From positions 1 to 52,884 of the forward strand of contig CAKUFG010000020.1 of NCBI GenBank assembly GCA_934647235.1: a stretch of DNA of 52,884 bases. Reading direction: 5' to 3'. The position numbers were made by a program, and so were the translations under genes. Each line of letters starts with the position of its first letter. Within the stretch, counting starts at the first letter, position 1. The DNA is from an uncultured Clostridia bacterium (lineage in GTDB: Bacteria > Bacillota > Clostridia > Christensenellales > Aristaeellaceae). The notes beneath the pieces were generated by a model, which did not search any database, was not told the origin of the DNA, and saw nothing but the letters and a program-made list of their open reading frames with translations. Below are positions 1 through 7,879 of the stretch, piece by piece.

Positions 1-21
1 GCGCTGATGGGGGGAAAAGCG

Positions 22-648
22 ATGTCCTTTTTTGAAAACACCCGCAGGCCGACGGGCCTGGGCGGCAGGGCGATGGTTGCGATGATGAACGTGGGCCATC
101 GCGCGCTGGCTGACTGGGGGCTGCAGTTTTTGAAGGTTCCGTCTGACGCGGCGGTGCTGGACTGCGGCTGCGGCGGCGGGGCGAACATCAAAAGGCTGCT
201 GGCGCAGTGCCCGCGCGGCAGCGTTGCGGGCGTGGATTACGCGGCCGTCAGCGTGGAAAAATCCCAGGCGGTCAATCGCGGGGCCATCGAGGCGGGCCGC
301 TGCCGGGTGCTGCGCGCAAGCGTGGCGGCGCTGCCCTTTGAGGACGCGCAGTTCGACCTGGTTACGGCGTTTGAGACGGTGTATTTCTGGCCCGGCCTGC
401 AGCCGTGCTTTGATGAGGTTTACCGCGTGCTCAAGCCGGGCGGAACGTTTTTTATCTGCAATGAATGCGGCGGAGACAATGCGAAGGACGATAAATGGAC
501 CGAACGGATCGACGGCATGACCATCTATACGGATGCTCAGCTCAGGGCCGCGCTGGAGCAATGCGGGTTTTCTGATATTCGGATGCATAAAAGCCCCAGG
601 GGCTGGCTGTGCGCTTCGGCGCGGAAAACAGGAGAAATACAGGCATGA
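22..648 (+). CDS. class I SAM-dependent methyltransferase
   Basis: This is a methyltransferase of the UbiE/Methyltransf_11 type that should transfer a methyl group from S-adenosylmethionine to a small molecule; the substrate cannot be read from sequence. The SAM-binding motif I (VLDCGCGGG) lies near residues 45-53, the acidic motif (VAGVDYA) near 69-75, and a late motif (LKPGG) follows. I chose ATG 22 because a GGGGGG ribosome binding site sits just before it; an in-frame ATG at 7 has none. At about 208 residues the length is normal. The stop overlaps the next start (ATGA), so it is translationally coupled to the hydrolase downstream. Confidence 0.85.
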   Translation: MSFFENTRRPTGLGGRAMVAMMNVGHRALADWGLQFLKVPSDAAVLDCGCGGGANIKRLLAQCPRGSVAGVDYAAVSVEKSQAVNRGAIEAGRCRVLRASVAALPFEDAQFDLVTAFETVYFWPGLQPCFDEVYRVLKPGGTFFICNECGGDNAKDDKWTERIDGMTIYTDAQLRAALEQCGFSDIRMHKSPRGWLCASARKTGEIQA

Positions 649-1553
649 TCAGCTTTGCTGCCAGGCTGCTGCGCGGCGCATACCGGCTTGTAGGCGCAAA
701 AAAGGCGTTCGCCCTGCCGGAGGATGCGCTGCGCCGGGAAATCGACCGGCAGAACCGCCATCGCGGCGTGTTTACGCCAACCGATCATAAGGCGTATTAT
801 GAAACGATCACGGTGGAGGGCTTCCCCTGCCTGATCGTCCGGCAAGGGCCGGAGCCGGCAGCGCGCGCCATCCTATACTGCTATGGCGGCGGCATGGTTA
901 TCGGCCCGGACAAGGGCGATCTGCCCGTCATGCGCAAGCTGGGCCGGGATGCGGGCTGCGACGTGTGGTTCCCCTTCTATCCGCTGTGCACGCAGTATTG
1001 CATTACCAAAACCTATGATATGGTTTACGCATGCTATCGCTGCATGATCGGCCTGTACGGCGGCGGAAACGTAAACACCTGCGGCTTCTCCTCGGGCGGA
1101 GCGCTGGCGCTGGGCGTTGCGGCGCACAACAGCGCGCTGGGCACGCCGCTGCCGCAGCCGCGGCATATCGTGGCCGTGTCCCCCGGCGAGGTGCCCTGGA
1201 ACGATGCGGAAAAGGCGCGCATGCGGGCGCTTAACGACAGGGACGCCGCCATCGATTATGCCTTTATGGAAACGGTGGAGGGGTTTATGCGCCACGGGCA
1301 GGCGGACGTGCCGGACTATATGCTCTCCGGCTCGCGCGGGGATTTTTCCGGCGTAGGCGACATTCACTTTTTCTACAGCGCGGACGAGGTGCTCTACGGC
1401 GCGCTGCCGGATTTTGAGGCTGCCTGCAGGCGCGCGGGCGCGGCTTATAAGGCGTTCGCCCGACCCGGCATGGTGCACTGCTACTGCATGCTGCCGTATT
1501 TCAAGGAAGCCAGGGCCGATTTTGCCAAGATCACCGGGATACTCAAGCAGTAA
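645..1553 (+). CDS. alpha/beta hydrolase, HSL/esterase-like
   Basis: A 302-residue alpha/beta hydrolase of the hormone-sensitive-lipase type, probably a cytoplasmic carboxylesterase. The oxyanion-hole motif YGGG is near residue 80, the nucleophile elbow GFSSG places Ser149, an acidic residue occurs in YSADE, and the likely catalytic His is in GMVHCY near the C-terminus. ATG 645 overlaps the stop of the methyltransferase and has GGAG upstream. The pair probably forms one transcription unit, ended by the hairpin at 1587. Substrate unknown. Confidence 0.8.
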   Translation: MISFAARLLRGAYRLVGAKKAFALPEDALRREIDRQNRHRGVFTPTDHKAYYETITVEGFPCLIVRQGPEPAARAILYCYGGGMVIGPDKGDLPVMRKLGRDAGCDVWFPFYPLCTQYCITKTYDMVYACYRCMIGLYGGGNVNTCGFSSGGALALGVAAHNSALGTPLPQPRHIVAVSPGEVPWNDAEKARMRALNDRDAAIDYAFMETVEGFMRHGQADVPDYMLSGSRGDFSGVGDIHFFYSADEVLYGALPDFEAACRRAGAAYKAFARPGMVHCYCMLPYFKEARADFAKITGILKQ

Positions 1554-1586
1554 GGCACACGCTGGCGCGATGAGCCAATTCAATCA

Positions 1587-1615
1587 GCCTGCCCCCAAAA
1601 GGGCAGGCGTTTTTA
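1587..1615 (+). terminator. intrinsic terminator after the esterase
   Basis: GCCTGCCC pairs perfectly with GGGCAGGC across a six-base loop, followed by GTTTTT. It ends the methyltransferase-hydrolase unit. Confidence 0.85.
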
Positions 1616-1628
1616 TATGCAAAAAGGC

Positions 1629-1656
1629 TTGACAAATTTTTGAAATCGATTATACT
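1629..1656 (+). promoter_or_regulatory. sigma-70 type promoter of the small membrane-protein locus
   Basis: TTGACA at 1629-1634 and TATACT at 1651-1656 with a 16-base spacer. It reads into the genes at 1703 and 1924. The transcription start would fall in or next to the operator-like dyads at 1658-1689. Confidence 0.8.
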
Positions 1657-1657
1657 A

Positions 1658-1689
1658 AAACGTGCGTTTCAAAACGGACGCTTTGAAAC
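1658..1689. promoter_or_regulatory. tandem operator-like dyads
   Basis: AAACG-TG-CGTTT at 1658-1669 is an inverted repeat, and GTTTCAAA (1666-1673) pairs with TTTGAAAC (1682-1689). Both lie over the start region of the promoter at 1629-1656. This fits a repressor of TetR-like habit, but no TetR gene is in the window, so the regulator is unknown. Confidence 0.5.
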
Positions 1690-1702
1690 AGGGGGAACTC
1701 TT

Positions 1703-1867
1703 ATGAAGGACACGGCGAACAGATTGCTGAAGCTTGCGGGGGCGCTGATGCTGATCGCAAGCGCGGTTCTGGCGCTTTTGAAGCAGCGGCTTCCGGCTGC
1801 CCTGCTGGCGGTGGGGGCGCTGGGATGCATCGTTTCGGGCATGAATTTCAAGCGCCGCCAGGATTGA
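1703..1867 (+). CDS. small membrane protein (54 aa)
   Basis: A 54-residue protein with two hydrophobic stretches (about residues 10-24 and 29-45) and a basic C-terminal tail (FKRRQD). ATG 1703 follows a GGGGGA ribosome binding site. It is the first gene behind the 1629 promoter and is followed by another membrane protein. I do not recognise a family. Two short membrane helices behind an operator suggest a stress or membrane-responsive locus, but that is inference. Confidence 0.55.
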   Translation: MKDTANRLLKLAGALMLIASAVLALLKQRLPAALLAVGALGCIVSGMNFKRRQD

Positions 1868-1923
1868 TAACGGCGCTGCGGGCGGCCGCTTTGCAGCAAA
1901 AACAACAGTGGAGGAACATGGAT

Positions 1924-2478
1924 ATGAATACGCTTAAAACCATTCAGAAGCTCTGCAGACTGGGCAAAGCGCTTTGCGGGGCCGCTTTTGTGCTGGCCGT
2001 TATCGGCTTTTTCGGCTGCGCCGCCGGGCTGATCAGCCTGCAATCCGGCAGCGGCGAGATCGTCAGCGGGGGCGGCGTAACGCTGCACGGCGTCCTGGCC
2101 CTGTCCGCCGGACGCAGCCCCGTCAGCGCTGCCGCCGCGCTTGCGGGGTGGTTGATTGTCTGCGCCGGGGAGGCTGTGCTGGCAAAGCTTGCGGAGCGTT
2201 ATTTCAAAAACGAGCTGAAGGCCCAAACGCCCTTTACCATTGCCGGGGCGGCGGAAATGCAGCGCCTGGGCGTGCTGACAATCGTCATTCCCGTTGCCTG
2301 CGCGCTTGCCGCCAACATCGCGGAGGGGGTCATCCTGGGCCTGACGCAGACGGCGGGAGCAATCGCCGCAGATATTTATCCCAGCGCGGGCGCAAGCGTT
2401 GCGCTGGGGGTCATGTTCATCGTCGCGTCCCTGCTGTGCCGCTGCGGGGCGGAGCTTGCAGCGCAGCCTGAGGCATAA
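1924..2478 (+). CDS. DUF2975-like membrane protein
   Basis: About 184 residues with four predicted membrane segments. The pattern RYFKNELKAQTPFT before the third segment and a final helix followed by a short cytoplasmic tail resemble DUF2975 (YoaS-type) proteins of Firmicutes, which are often paired with a small HTH gene; none is adjacent here. GGAGG at 1910-1914 is nine bases from ATG 1924 and only three from ATG 1918, so 1924 is preferred. It probably shares the promoter at 1629. Confidence 0.6.
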   Translation: MNTLKTIQKLCRLGKALCGAAFVLAVIGFFGCAAGLISLQSGSGEIVSGGGVTLHGVLALSAGRSPVSAAAALAGWLIVCAGEAVLAKLAERYFKNELKAQTPFTIAGAAEMQRLGVLTIVIPVACALAANIAEGVILGLTQTAGAIAADIYPSAGASVALGVMFIVASLLCRCGAELAAQPEA

Positions 2479-2579
2479 AAAAGCGGCGCCTGCCGCAATG
2501 ATGCAGCAAGCGCCGGAACCATGAAAACCGAATGCGGGTTGCGGCCGCTTGGTGCAGGCAGGCCGCCGCCCAGCTGAGT

Positions 2580-3695
2580 TTATTCCTTTTCAAATTCCTT
2601 GGTCACATCCGCCAGCAGCTGACGGATAGGCAGGTGCTGCGGGCAGGCTTTTTCGCACTTGCCGCACTTGATGCAATCCGAGGCCCTGCGCCCCGGCGCG
2701 GTATGCACCACATTGTAGTAATAATCCGCGTTCCAATCGTGATAAATCTGCTTGGTGTTCATCACGGCAAACAGATCGGGAATAGCAATGTGCCTGGGGC
2801 AGCCGTCGGTGCAGTAGCGGCAGGCCGTGCAGGGGATCAGGTGCTTGCTCTTGAAGATTTCCTGCACCTTTTTCACCGCAGCCAGCTCGGTTTCGTTCAG
2901 CGGCCTGAAATCCTGCATAAAGGAGATGTTGTCCTGCATCTGCTCCATATTGCTCATGCCGGACAGCACCATTTTAATGCCCGGAAAGCTGGCGGCGAAG
3001 CGGATGGCATAGCTGGCGGGGCTGCCGCCGTGCAGCGCGTCCAGCACAGCCTTGGCGTCCTCGGGCAGGTTGACCAGGTTGCCGCCCTTGACCGGCTCCA
3101 TCACGATGACGGGCTTGCTGTGCCTGACGCACACCTCATAGCACTTGCGGCTCTGCACGGCAGGGTCGTCGTAATCCACATAGTTGAACTGCAGCTACAC
3201 GGCCTCCACCTCGGGATAGTCGGTCAGAATCTGCTCCAGCACCTCGGCGCGGTCGTGGAAGGAAATGCCCACATGGCGGACCTTGCCCTCGGCCTTGAGT
3301 GCGAAAGCCGTCTCGTAGGCGCGGCACTCCTTATAGTGGCCGTAGTTGCCCGCACCCTGCGCATGCATCAGGTAATAATCAAAGTATTCCACGCCGCAGG
3401 CCGACAGCTGGCTTTCAAACAGCGGGCGGATATCGGCCTCGGTCTTAAAGAAATTGCCGGTCAGCTTGTTGGTCAGGATATAGCGATTCCTGGGATAGCG
3501 GCTGGTCAGGCAGGTCTTCAGCGCCGTTTCGCTCTTGCCTTGAATATAGCCGTGGGCGGTATCAAAGTAGTTGAAGCCCGCGTCCAGAAAAGCGTCCACC
3601 ATGCGGCAGGTTTCGGCGGTATCCACCGCATCGCCGTTCATAGGCAGGCGCATGCAGCCGAACCCAAAGTTCTTTTTCACGTTTTCCATGTCCAA
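2580..3695 (-). pseudogene. aldo/keto reductase with C-terminal ferredoxin domain, interrupted by one in-frame TAG
   Basis: The frame encodes a complete 371-codon aldo/keto reductase: N-terminal TIM barrel (FGFGCMRLP, DTAHGY, the KLTG and LMHAQ regions) and a C-terminal double [4Fe-4S] domain with CTACRYCTDGCP and CIKCGKCEKACP. Such NAD(P)/ferredoxin-linked reductases are common in anaerobes. The only defect is a TAG codon at 3195-3197, inside the strand that reads EAV-stop-LQFNYVDY; the family usually has Gln here (VQLQxNY). The following 199 codons are undamaged. It is either a very recent nonsense mutation or a suppressed amber codon. It is a single gene split by the stop, not two genes. 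Confidence 0.8.
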
Positions 3696-3723
3696 ACGCT
3701 CCTTCCTTTATCCTGTGTTGTTA

Positions 3724-3753
3724 TTAAAACGGGGGCGATATCCGCCGCCCGTC
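3724..3753 (-). terminator. terminator of the acetyltransferase gene
   Basis: On the minus strand ACGGGCGGCG pairs with CGCCCCCGT and is followed by TTTTAAT. It overlaps the stop codon of the gene ending at 3752. Confidence 0.65.
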
Positions 3754-4186
3754 AAAGCTTCAGCTCCATGACCACTTCGTCCTCTTCCACCTCGCCCGTA
3801 GGGGTGAAGCCCAGCTTTTCATACAGCCTTTGCGCGGCCGTGTCGCCCTCCACATAGCAGAGCACCACGCGGTCAAAGCGCCCGTCTGCCCTGAGCCGCT
3901 GCAGCACCAGGCGGGCGGCCTCCAGCCCATAGCCCTTGCCCTGATAGCGCGTGTCAATGAAAAACTGGGAGAAATTGTACGCCTGCCAGTCGTCCAGATC
4001 ATAATACATCGCCATGCCGACCGGCGTATCGTCCTGATAAATTATCAGCGCTTCGCTGCGGCTGCCGCGATAGGCGTAGGCCCTGGCCAGGATGCCGGCG
4101 CTGCCGGCCACATAATGGCTCTGATCCTCCCGCACGCGCAGTCCGCAGCGCCAGTTATCCGGCGTGACCGGCTCTAAGTGAAGCAT
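3752..4186 (-). CDS. GNAT family N-acetyltransferase
   Basis: A 144-residue single-domain acetyltransferase. Motif A for acetyl-CoA binding is YQGKGYG near residues 81-87, followed by AARLVLQRL, and the C-terminal half has the usual AQRLYEKLGF motif. It most resembles spermine/spermidine acetyltransferases of the BltD/PaiA kind, but the substrate is not certain. AGGAGGG precedes the ATG. It is the first gene behind the perfect minus-strand promoter at 4506-4534, with a leader of about 310 nt that holds several hairpins and a terminator. Confidence 0.8.
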   Translation of the reverse strand: MLHLEPVTPDNWRCGLRVREDQSHYVAGSAGILARAYAYRGSRSEALIIYQDDTPVGMAMYYDLDDWQAYNFSQFFIDTRYQGKGYGLEAARLVLQRLRADGRFDRVVLCYVEGDTAAQRLYEKLGFTPTGEVEEDEVVMELKL

Positions 4187-4499
4187 GGTGCTTTCCCTCC
4201 TCAGGCGCAGCAGCCTTTATCGCTGCAGCCATTATGTTGTAGTCTTTATCGTTATAGCCTAATAATGAAAAAGAGGCCGAAGTCTCTGATTCTGTAAAAA
4301 TGGCGGATGCCCCAAGATGCCGCTGTGCCCTATTTTTTCACCCGCTATGTTAAGCAGGCCGGTGCCCTGCGGCGCACTTTCCGCCGTCCCCTGGCGAGAT
4401 AAACTCGGGGGCGTGACGTCCATGTCCGACTCGGGCTCCGTTTGATGAAATGTGGGTAAAAACAGAACACTGGCCTGTACATCCCAGGAGCATCCTTAT
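4187..4499 (-). ncRNA. long structured leader or small RNA upstream of the acetyltransferase
   Basis: Between a perfect promoter (4506-4534) and the acetyltransferase lie about 310 non-coding bases. On the minus strand consecutive helices can be drawn: CGAG-TTTAT-CTCG nested in CCCC/GGGG (around 4390-4412), CGGCG/CGCCG (around 4370-4390), and CACC...GGTG spanning 4338-4363. An intrinsic terminator follows at 4266-4287. This is the layout of a riboswitch/attenuator or of a free RNA of about 235 nt. I compared it by memory with the common classes (T-box, cobalamin, M-box, TPP, 6S, RNase P, tmRNA) and recognised none. Confidence 0.4.
4266..4287 (-). terminator. attenuator-like terminator inside the leader
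   Basis: AGAG and CTCT pair around a C(TTCG)G tetraloop, followed by TTTTT. It lies about 80 bases before the acetyltransferase start, so read-through would be needed to express that gene from the upstream promoter. Confidence 0.55.
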
Positions 4500-4505
4500 G
4501 GTCTT

Positions 4506-4534
4506 ATTATATGCAGACGGCGCGCGATTGTCAA
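4506..4534 (-). promoter_or_regulatory. perfect-consensus sigma-70 promoter, leftward
   Basis: On the minus strand TTGACA (4529-4534), 17 bases, then TATAAT (4506-4511). It drives the leader and the acetyltransferase. Between here and the MATE remnant at 4621 I see no other gene. Confidence 0.85.
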
Positions 4535-4620
4535 CCCTCGGAAAATTTTTGCGCCGGCGCAGCATGCCTGCCCTGCCGGCGACCTTTTCAGGATGCCCAT
4601 CCGCCGGATTTTTAAGCGCT

Positions 4621-5635
4621 TCAGATCGATACGGCCTGAGCGGCGGCATGCCTGCGGCTTGGCCGGTAGTATAAAAGCGCGATGAAAATCAACAGCGCCG
4701 TCGCAGACAGGCTGACGGGATAAACCGTCATGATGGTTTTGAAGGTGCAGCTTTGCGGAAATACCCACTGAATCCAGGCGATACGCACGCCCCATACGCC
4801 CAGCATGGTCAGCAGCGCGGGCGGCAGCGATATGCCAAAGCCGCGCAGATAGCCCGACATCACCTCGTACATCAGGCTCAGCGAGTGGGACAGCATCACC
4901 ATCATCAGGCGGATAAAGCCGGTTGCCACCACCTCGGGATCGTTATTGAAGATGGCCAGCAGGCTTTTGCCAAAGCACAGGATCACCGTAATTGCCGCCG
5001 CCAGGGCGATTGCCCCCTCAATCAGGCATAGCAAAAGCGTCCTGCGGCAGCGCCTGATATCGCCCGCGCCGTAGTTCTGTCCCACAAAGGTGGTGCAGGC
5101 CTGGCTGAAGGAATTGAGGATATCATAGGTGATGATCTCGATGTTGAACGCCGCGCTGGAGGCGGCCATCACCACCGTGCCCAGGCTGTTGATGGCGGAC
5201 TGGATGACGATATTGGAAACGGCAAACAGCGCGCTCTGCACGCCCGCAGGCAGGCCGATGCGCAGAATCTGCCCCAGGCTATGCATATCGATGCGCAGCA
5301 TGCGGGGTTCCAAGTGGATTTCCTGCGTGCTTTTGCGCAGCCTGCGGTACAGAATGACCGAGCTGACGGCGTTGGAGATCACCGTGGCGATGGCTACGCC
5401 GTTGACCGTCATGTGCAGCACGGCCACAAAGAACAGGTTCAGCAATACGTTCAGGACGCCGGAGGCCGTCAGCGCCAGCAGCGGGGTTCTGGTTTCGCCT
5501 ACGCTGCGGAAAATGGCGGCCTCAAAGTTATACAGCAGGATCACCGGCATGCCCATCAGATAAATGCGCAGGTACAATAGCGCCAGCGGGAACACCTCGT
5601 CCGGCACGTTCAGAAGCCCCAGCAGCGGCGCGCAT
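4621..5635 (-). pseudogene. MATE family efflux transporter, 5' truncated
   Basis: About 335 residues of a multidrug and toxin extrusion transporter: many membrane helices, and recognisable MATE signatures such as LLNVPDEV, RSVGETRTPL and FVGQNYGAGD. Family members have about 450 residues, so roughly the first 110 are missing. The homology begins near 5635 and is preceded by unrelated sequence that belongs to a plus-strand fragment. There is no ribosome binding site at the ATG available at 5667. This looks like a deletion that joined two genes head to head. Confidence 0.75.
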
Positions 5636-5791
5636 GCGGATATGCTGCGCATAGACAGGGTGAGCACGTTTGACGCGAACGGCTATGCTGCCATTGAGCT
5701 GACGCCGCTTGTGCCAGGCATTGTGCTGCTGGATATTCGCGTGCCTGATACGCGGGTGGCAACCACTGTGAAGCTTGTGATGGCTGATTAA
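5636..5791 (+). pseudogene. C-terminal fragment of an unknown protein
   Basis: About 50 plus-strand codons (ADMLRIDRVSTFDANGY...KLVMAD) run to a TAA at 5789-5791 and look like the end of an Ig-like or surface protein with alternating beta-strand residues. The start is lost where it meets the MATE remnant. The following hairpin at 5834 is its terminator. Family unknown. Confidence 0.4.
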
Positions 5792-5833
5792 GCTGCGCTT
5801 GTAAAATGGAATCTTATTTTCTGATAACAAAAG

Positions 5834-5866
5834 CCGGATGCGGGGATCATTCCCGCATCCGGTTTT
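5834..5866. terminator. bidirectional intrinsic terminator
   Basis: CCGGATGCGGG pairs perfectly with CCCGCATCCGG (11 bp) with A-rich and T-rich flanks on either side, so it can end both the plus-strand fragment at 5791 and the reductase gene at 5879. Confidence 0.85.
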
Positions 5867-5878
5867 CATGCTTGCTGA

Positions 5879-7783
5879 TTATTCGCCTTCTACAACGCTC
5901 TGACCCGCAATGCGGCCAAAGGTGATGGCGTCGGTAATGGCGTTGCCGCCAACGCGGTTGGCACCGTGGATGCCGCCGGTCACTTCGCCGCAGGCATACA
6001 GGCCGGGGATGACCGCGCCGTCCGTGTTATATACGCGGGCGTCGGAGTCGATCTCCACACCGCCCATCGTGTGGTGCACGGCGGGAGCGCGGCGGCAGGC
6101 ATAGAAGGGGCCTTCTTCGATCTTGGAATCGGGCGCGAAGAGCGTGCGGCCAAATTCCTCATCGTAGCCCTTATCAACGGCCTCGTTGAACTTGGCGATG
6201 GTTTCCGTCAGCGCGGCGGGATCCATGTTGATCTGCGCGGCCAGCTCTTCCAGCGTGTCAGCCATGTATACCTTGCCCGATTCAAGCAGGTAATCCAGGC
6301 TCAGGCCGTAGGCGTTGAGGTTGTTCTCATCCAGCTCGTTATTGCCCTTGGTGCTGATCAGCCAGCAGCAGGAGCCCGTCTGCTCCAGGATGGCGGCGGC
6401 CATCACGTCGCGGCGTTCATCCTCGGCCACAAAGCGCTTGCCTTCCTGGTTGATGTAGGGGCTGTTGCCGTTGCCTACGCGGGTGTTGGTTTCGCCGGTT
6501 TCCGGATCGGCCACGGGCAGCAGCTGAATCTTATCCATGCCAACCAGGTTGGCGCCCACGCCCTGGGCCATCAGGATGCCGTCGCCGGTCATCGCGGGGC
6601 TGTTGGAGGTAGGAACTTCCGGCCCAAGGTTTGCCCAGATGCTGTTGTATTCCTGGCGCATTTCAACGTTTGCACCGAAACCGCCGGTGGCAAGCACAAC
6701 GCCCTTTTCGCCGTAGAACTCATAGGGGGTACCATCCGTGCCTTCGCCCTTTACGCCGATTACGCGGCCGTTTTCGTCGCTGATCAGCTCGTTGGCGCGC
6801 ACTTCATAAACGATTTCCACGGGCAGGCTTTCCGCCGCGAAGGTCTTGGTGAAGGTTTCCACATAGGCAAGGCCGCTCTTGTATTCAGTGGCCTGATGCG
6901 CGCGCTGCCACAGCACGCCCTGGCCCATCTTGGTGGTGTCGGGCCACTTCAGTCCCTTGCTTGCAAGCCATTCCACGCTGTCCAGGGCGTTGGCGCACAT
7001 GGTTTCAATCAGCGCGGGATTGCCGCAATAGCTGCCGTCAACATAGGTTTGCAGGGCATGGAACTCGGGAGAATCGAACAGCGAGGTGCTGCCGGAGGCC
7101 AGATGCGCGTCCAGCTGCTCGCTGACCTTGGCCTGCCAGGCGGCCATTTCATCGCAGGTGGGCTCCAGGGCAATGTACTTGCGCACATCCGCCACCAGTG
7201 CGTCGCTCATGGGCAGCGCAGCCTGACGGACGGGGTCGGCCGCGTTCATCAGGCCGAGCGCCAGCTTGGTGTTGCCGCCAAGACCGGCGGTCTTTTCCAC
7301 AACGATCACCTTCGCGCCCGCTTCGGAGGCCACGGTGGCCGCCGCGAGGCCGGAGCCGCCGCCGCCGATGACGATCACATCGGCATTCATGACCACCTTT
7401 TCGCCCGCGACCTTTTCAATCGTCTTGGCCTTCAGCGCTTCTACATCGCCGCCAGCCTGGGCCACGCAATCGGCGATGGCCGCCAGCAGCGCGTCGCTGG
7501 TGATGGTGGCGGAGGCAACCGCGTCCACGGCCAGGGACTGATTGGCAATGATCTGCGCGGGGAGGCGCTCAATGGGCATATCGCCGATGCCAGGGGTTTC
7601 ATCGTGGGAGACGACCTTGATGTCGGCGATGCTGTCGTCGGTGAAGGTCACCTCGACAACGATGTCGGCGTTGCGGCCGCGCTGCGTGGCTGTGTAGGTG
7701 CCTGCTTTATAGGCAGGTTCCGCATAGGCCGCCGCGCTCAGCAGCATCAGTACGGTTAGCAACAGAGCAACAAATTTTTTCAT
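5879..7783 (-). CDS. exported FMN-binding, FAD-dependent fumarate reductase-type enzyme
   Basis: A 634-residue secreted flavoprotein. Residues 1-21 are a signal peptide ending AYA. Residues about 25-110 form an FMN-binding domain whose ASATITSDAL segment holds the Ser/Thr to which ApbE would attach FMN covalently. From residue 134 the FAD_binding_2 dehydrogenase follows (VIVIGGGGSGLAAA) and ends with the conserved GEVTGGIHGANRVGGNAI. Proteins of this design are extracytosolic reductases that use fumarate, urocanate, cinnamates or similar acceptors in anaerobic respiration; the acceptor here is not evident. ApbE is not in the window. It lies just downstream of a MerR gene on the same strand and has a promoter of MerR type (7821-7851). 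Confidence 0.88.
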   Translation of the reverse strand: MKKFVALLLTVLMLLSAAAYAEPAYKAGTYTATQRGRNADIVVEVTFTDDSIADIKVVSHDETPGIGDMPIERLPAQIIANQSLAVDAVASATITSDALLAAIADCVAQAGGDVEALKAKTIEKVAGEKVVMNADVIVIGGGGSGLAAATVASEAGAKVIVVEKTAGLGGNTKLALGLMNAADPVRQAALPMSDALVADVRKYIALEPTCDEMAAWQAKVSEQLDAHLASGSTSLFDSPEFHALQTYVDGSYCGNPALIETMCANALDSVEWLASKGLKWPDTTKMGQGVLWQRAHQATEYKSGLAYVETFTKTFAAESLPVEIVYEVRANELISDENGRVIGVKGEGTDGTPYEFYGEKGVVLATGGFGANVEMRQEYNSIWANLGPEVPTSNSPAMTGDGILMAQGVGANLVGMDKIQLLPVADPETGETNTRVGNGNSPYINQEGKRFVAEDERRDVMAAAILEQTGSCCWLISTKGNNELDENNLNAYGLSLDYLLESGKVYMADTLEELAAQINMDPAALTETIAKFNEAVDKGYDEEFGRTLFAPDSKIEEGPFYACRRAPAVHHTMGGVEIDSDARVYNTDGAVIPGLYACGEVTGGIHGANRVGGNAITDAITFGRIAGQSVVEGE

Positions 7784-7820
7784 GGTTCTTCCTTCCTTTC
7801 AAGATTCCGTTATCGAATTC

Positions 7821-7851
7821 ACTATACTGCTTCAACAAAATTGAAAGTCAA
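7821..7851 (-). promoter_or_regulatory. MerR-type promoter of the exported reductase
   Basis: On the minus strand TTGACT (7846-7851) and TATAGT (7821-7826) are separated by 19 bases, and the spacer contains the dyad TTCAA-5-TTGAA (7831-7845). An overlong spacer with a dyad inside is the signature of promoters activated by MerR proteins; the MerR gene ends 28 bp upstream. Confidence 0.75.
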
Positions 7852-7879
7852 CAGGAAGAAAAAAGAAAATGTAAAAGAT

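Noticed and set aside
5966..7759. Long plus-strand frame opposite the exported reductase
   Set aside because: Same shadow pattern; the reductase on the minus strand has signal peptide, domains and promoter.
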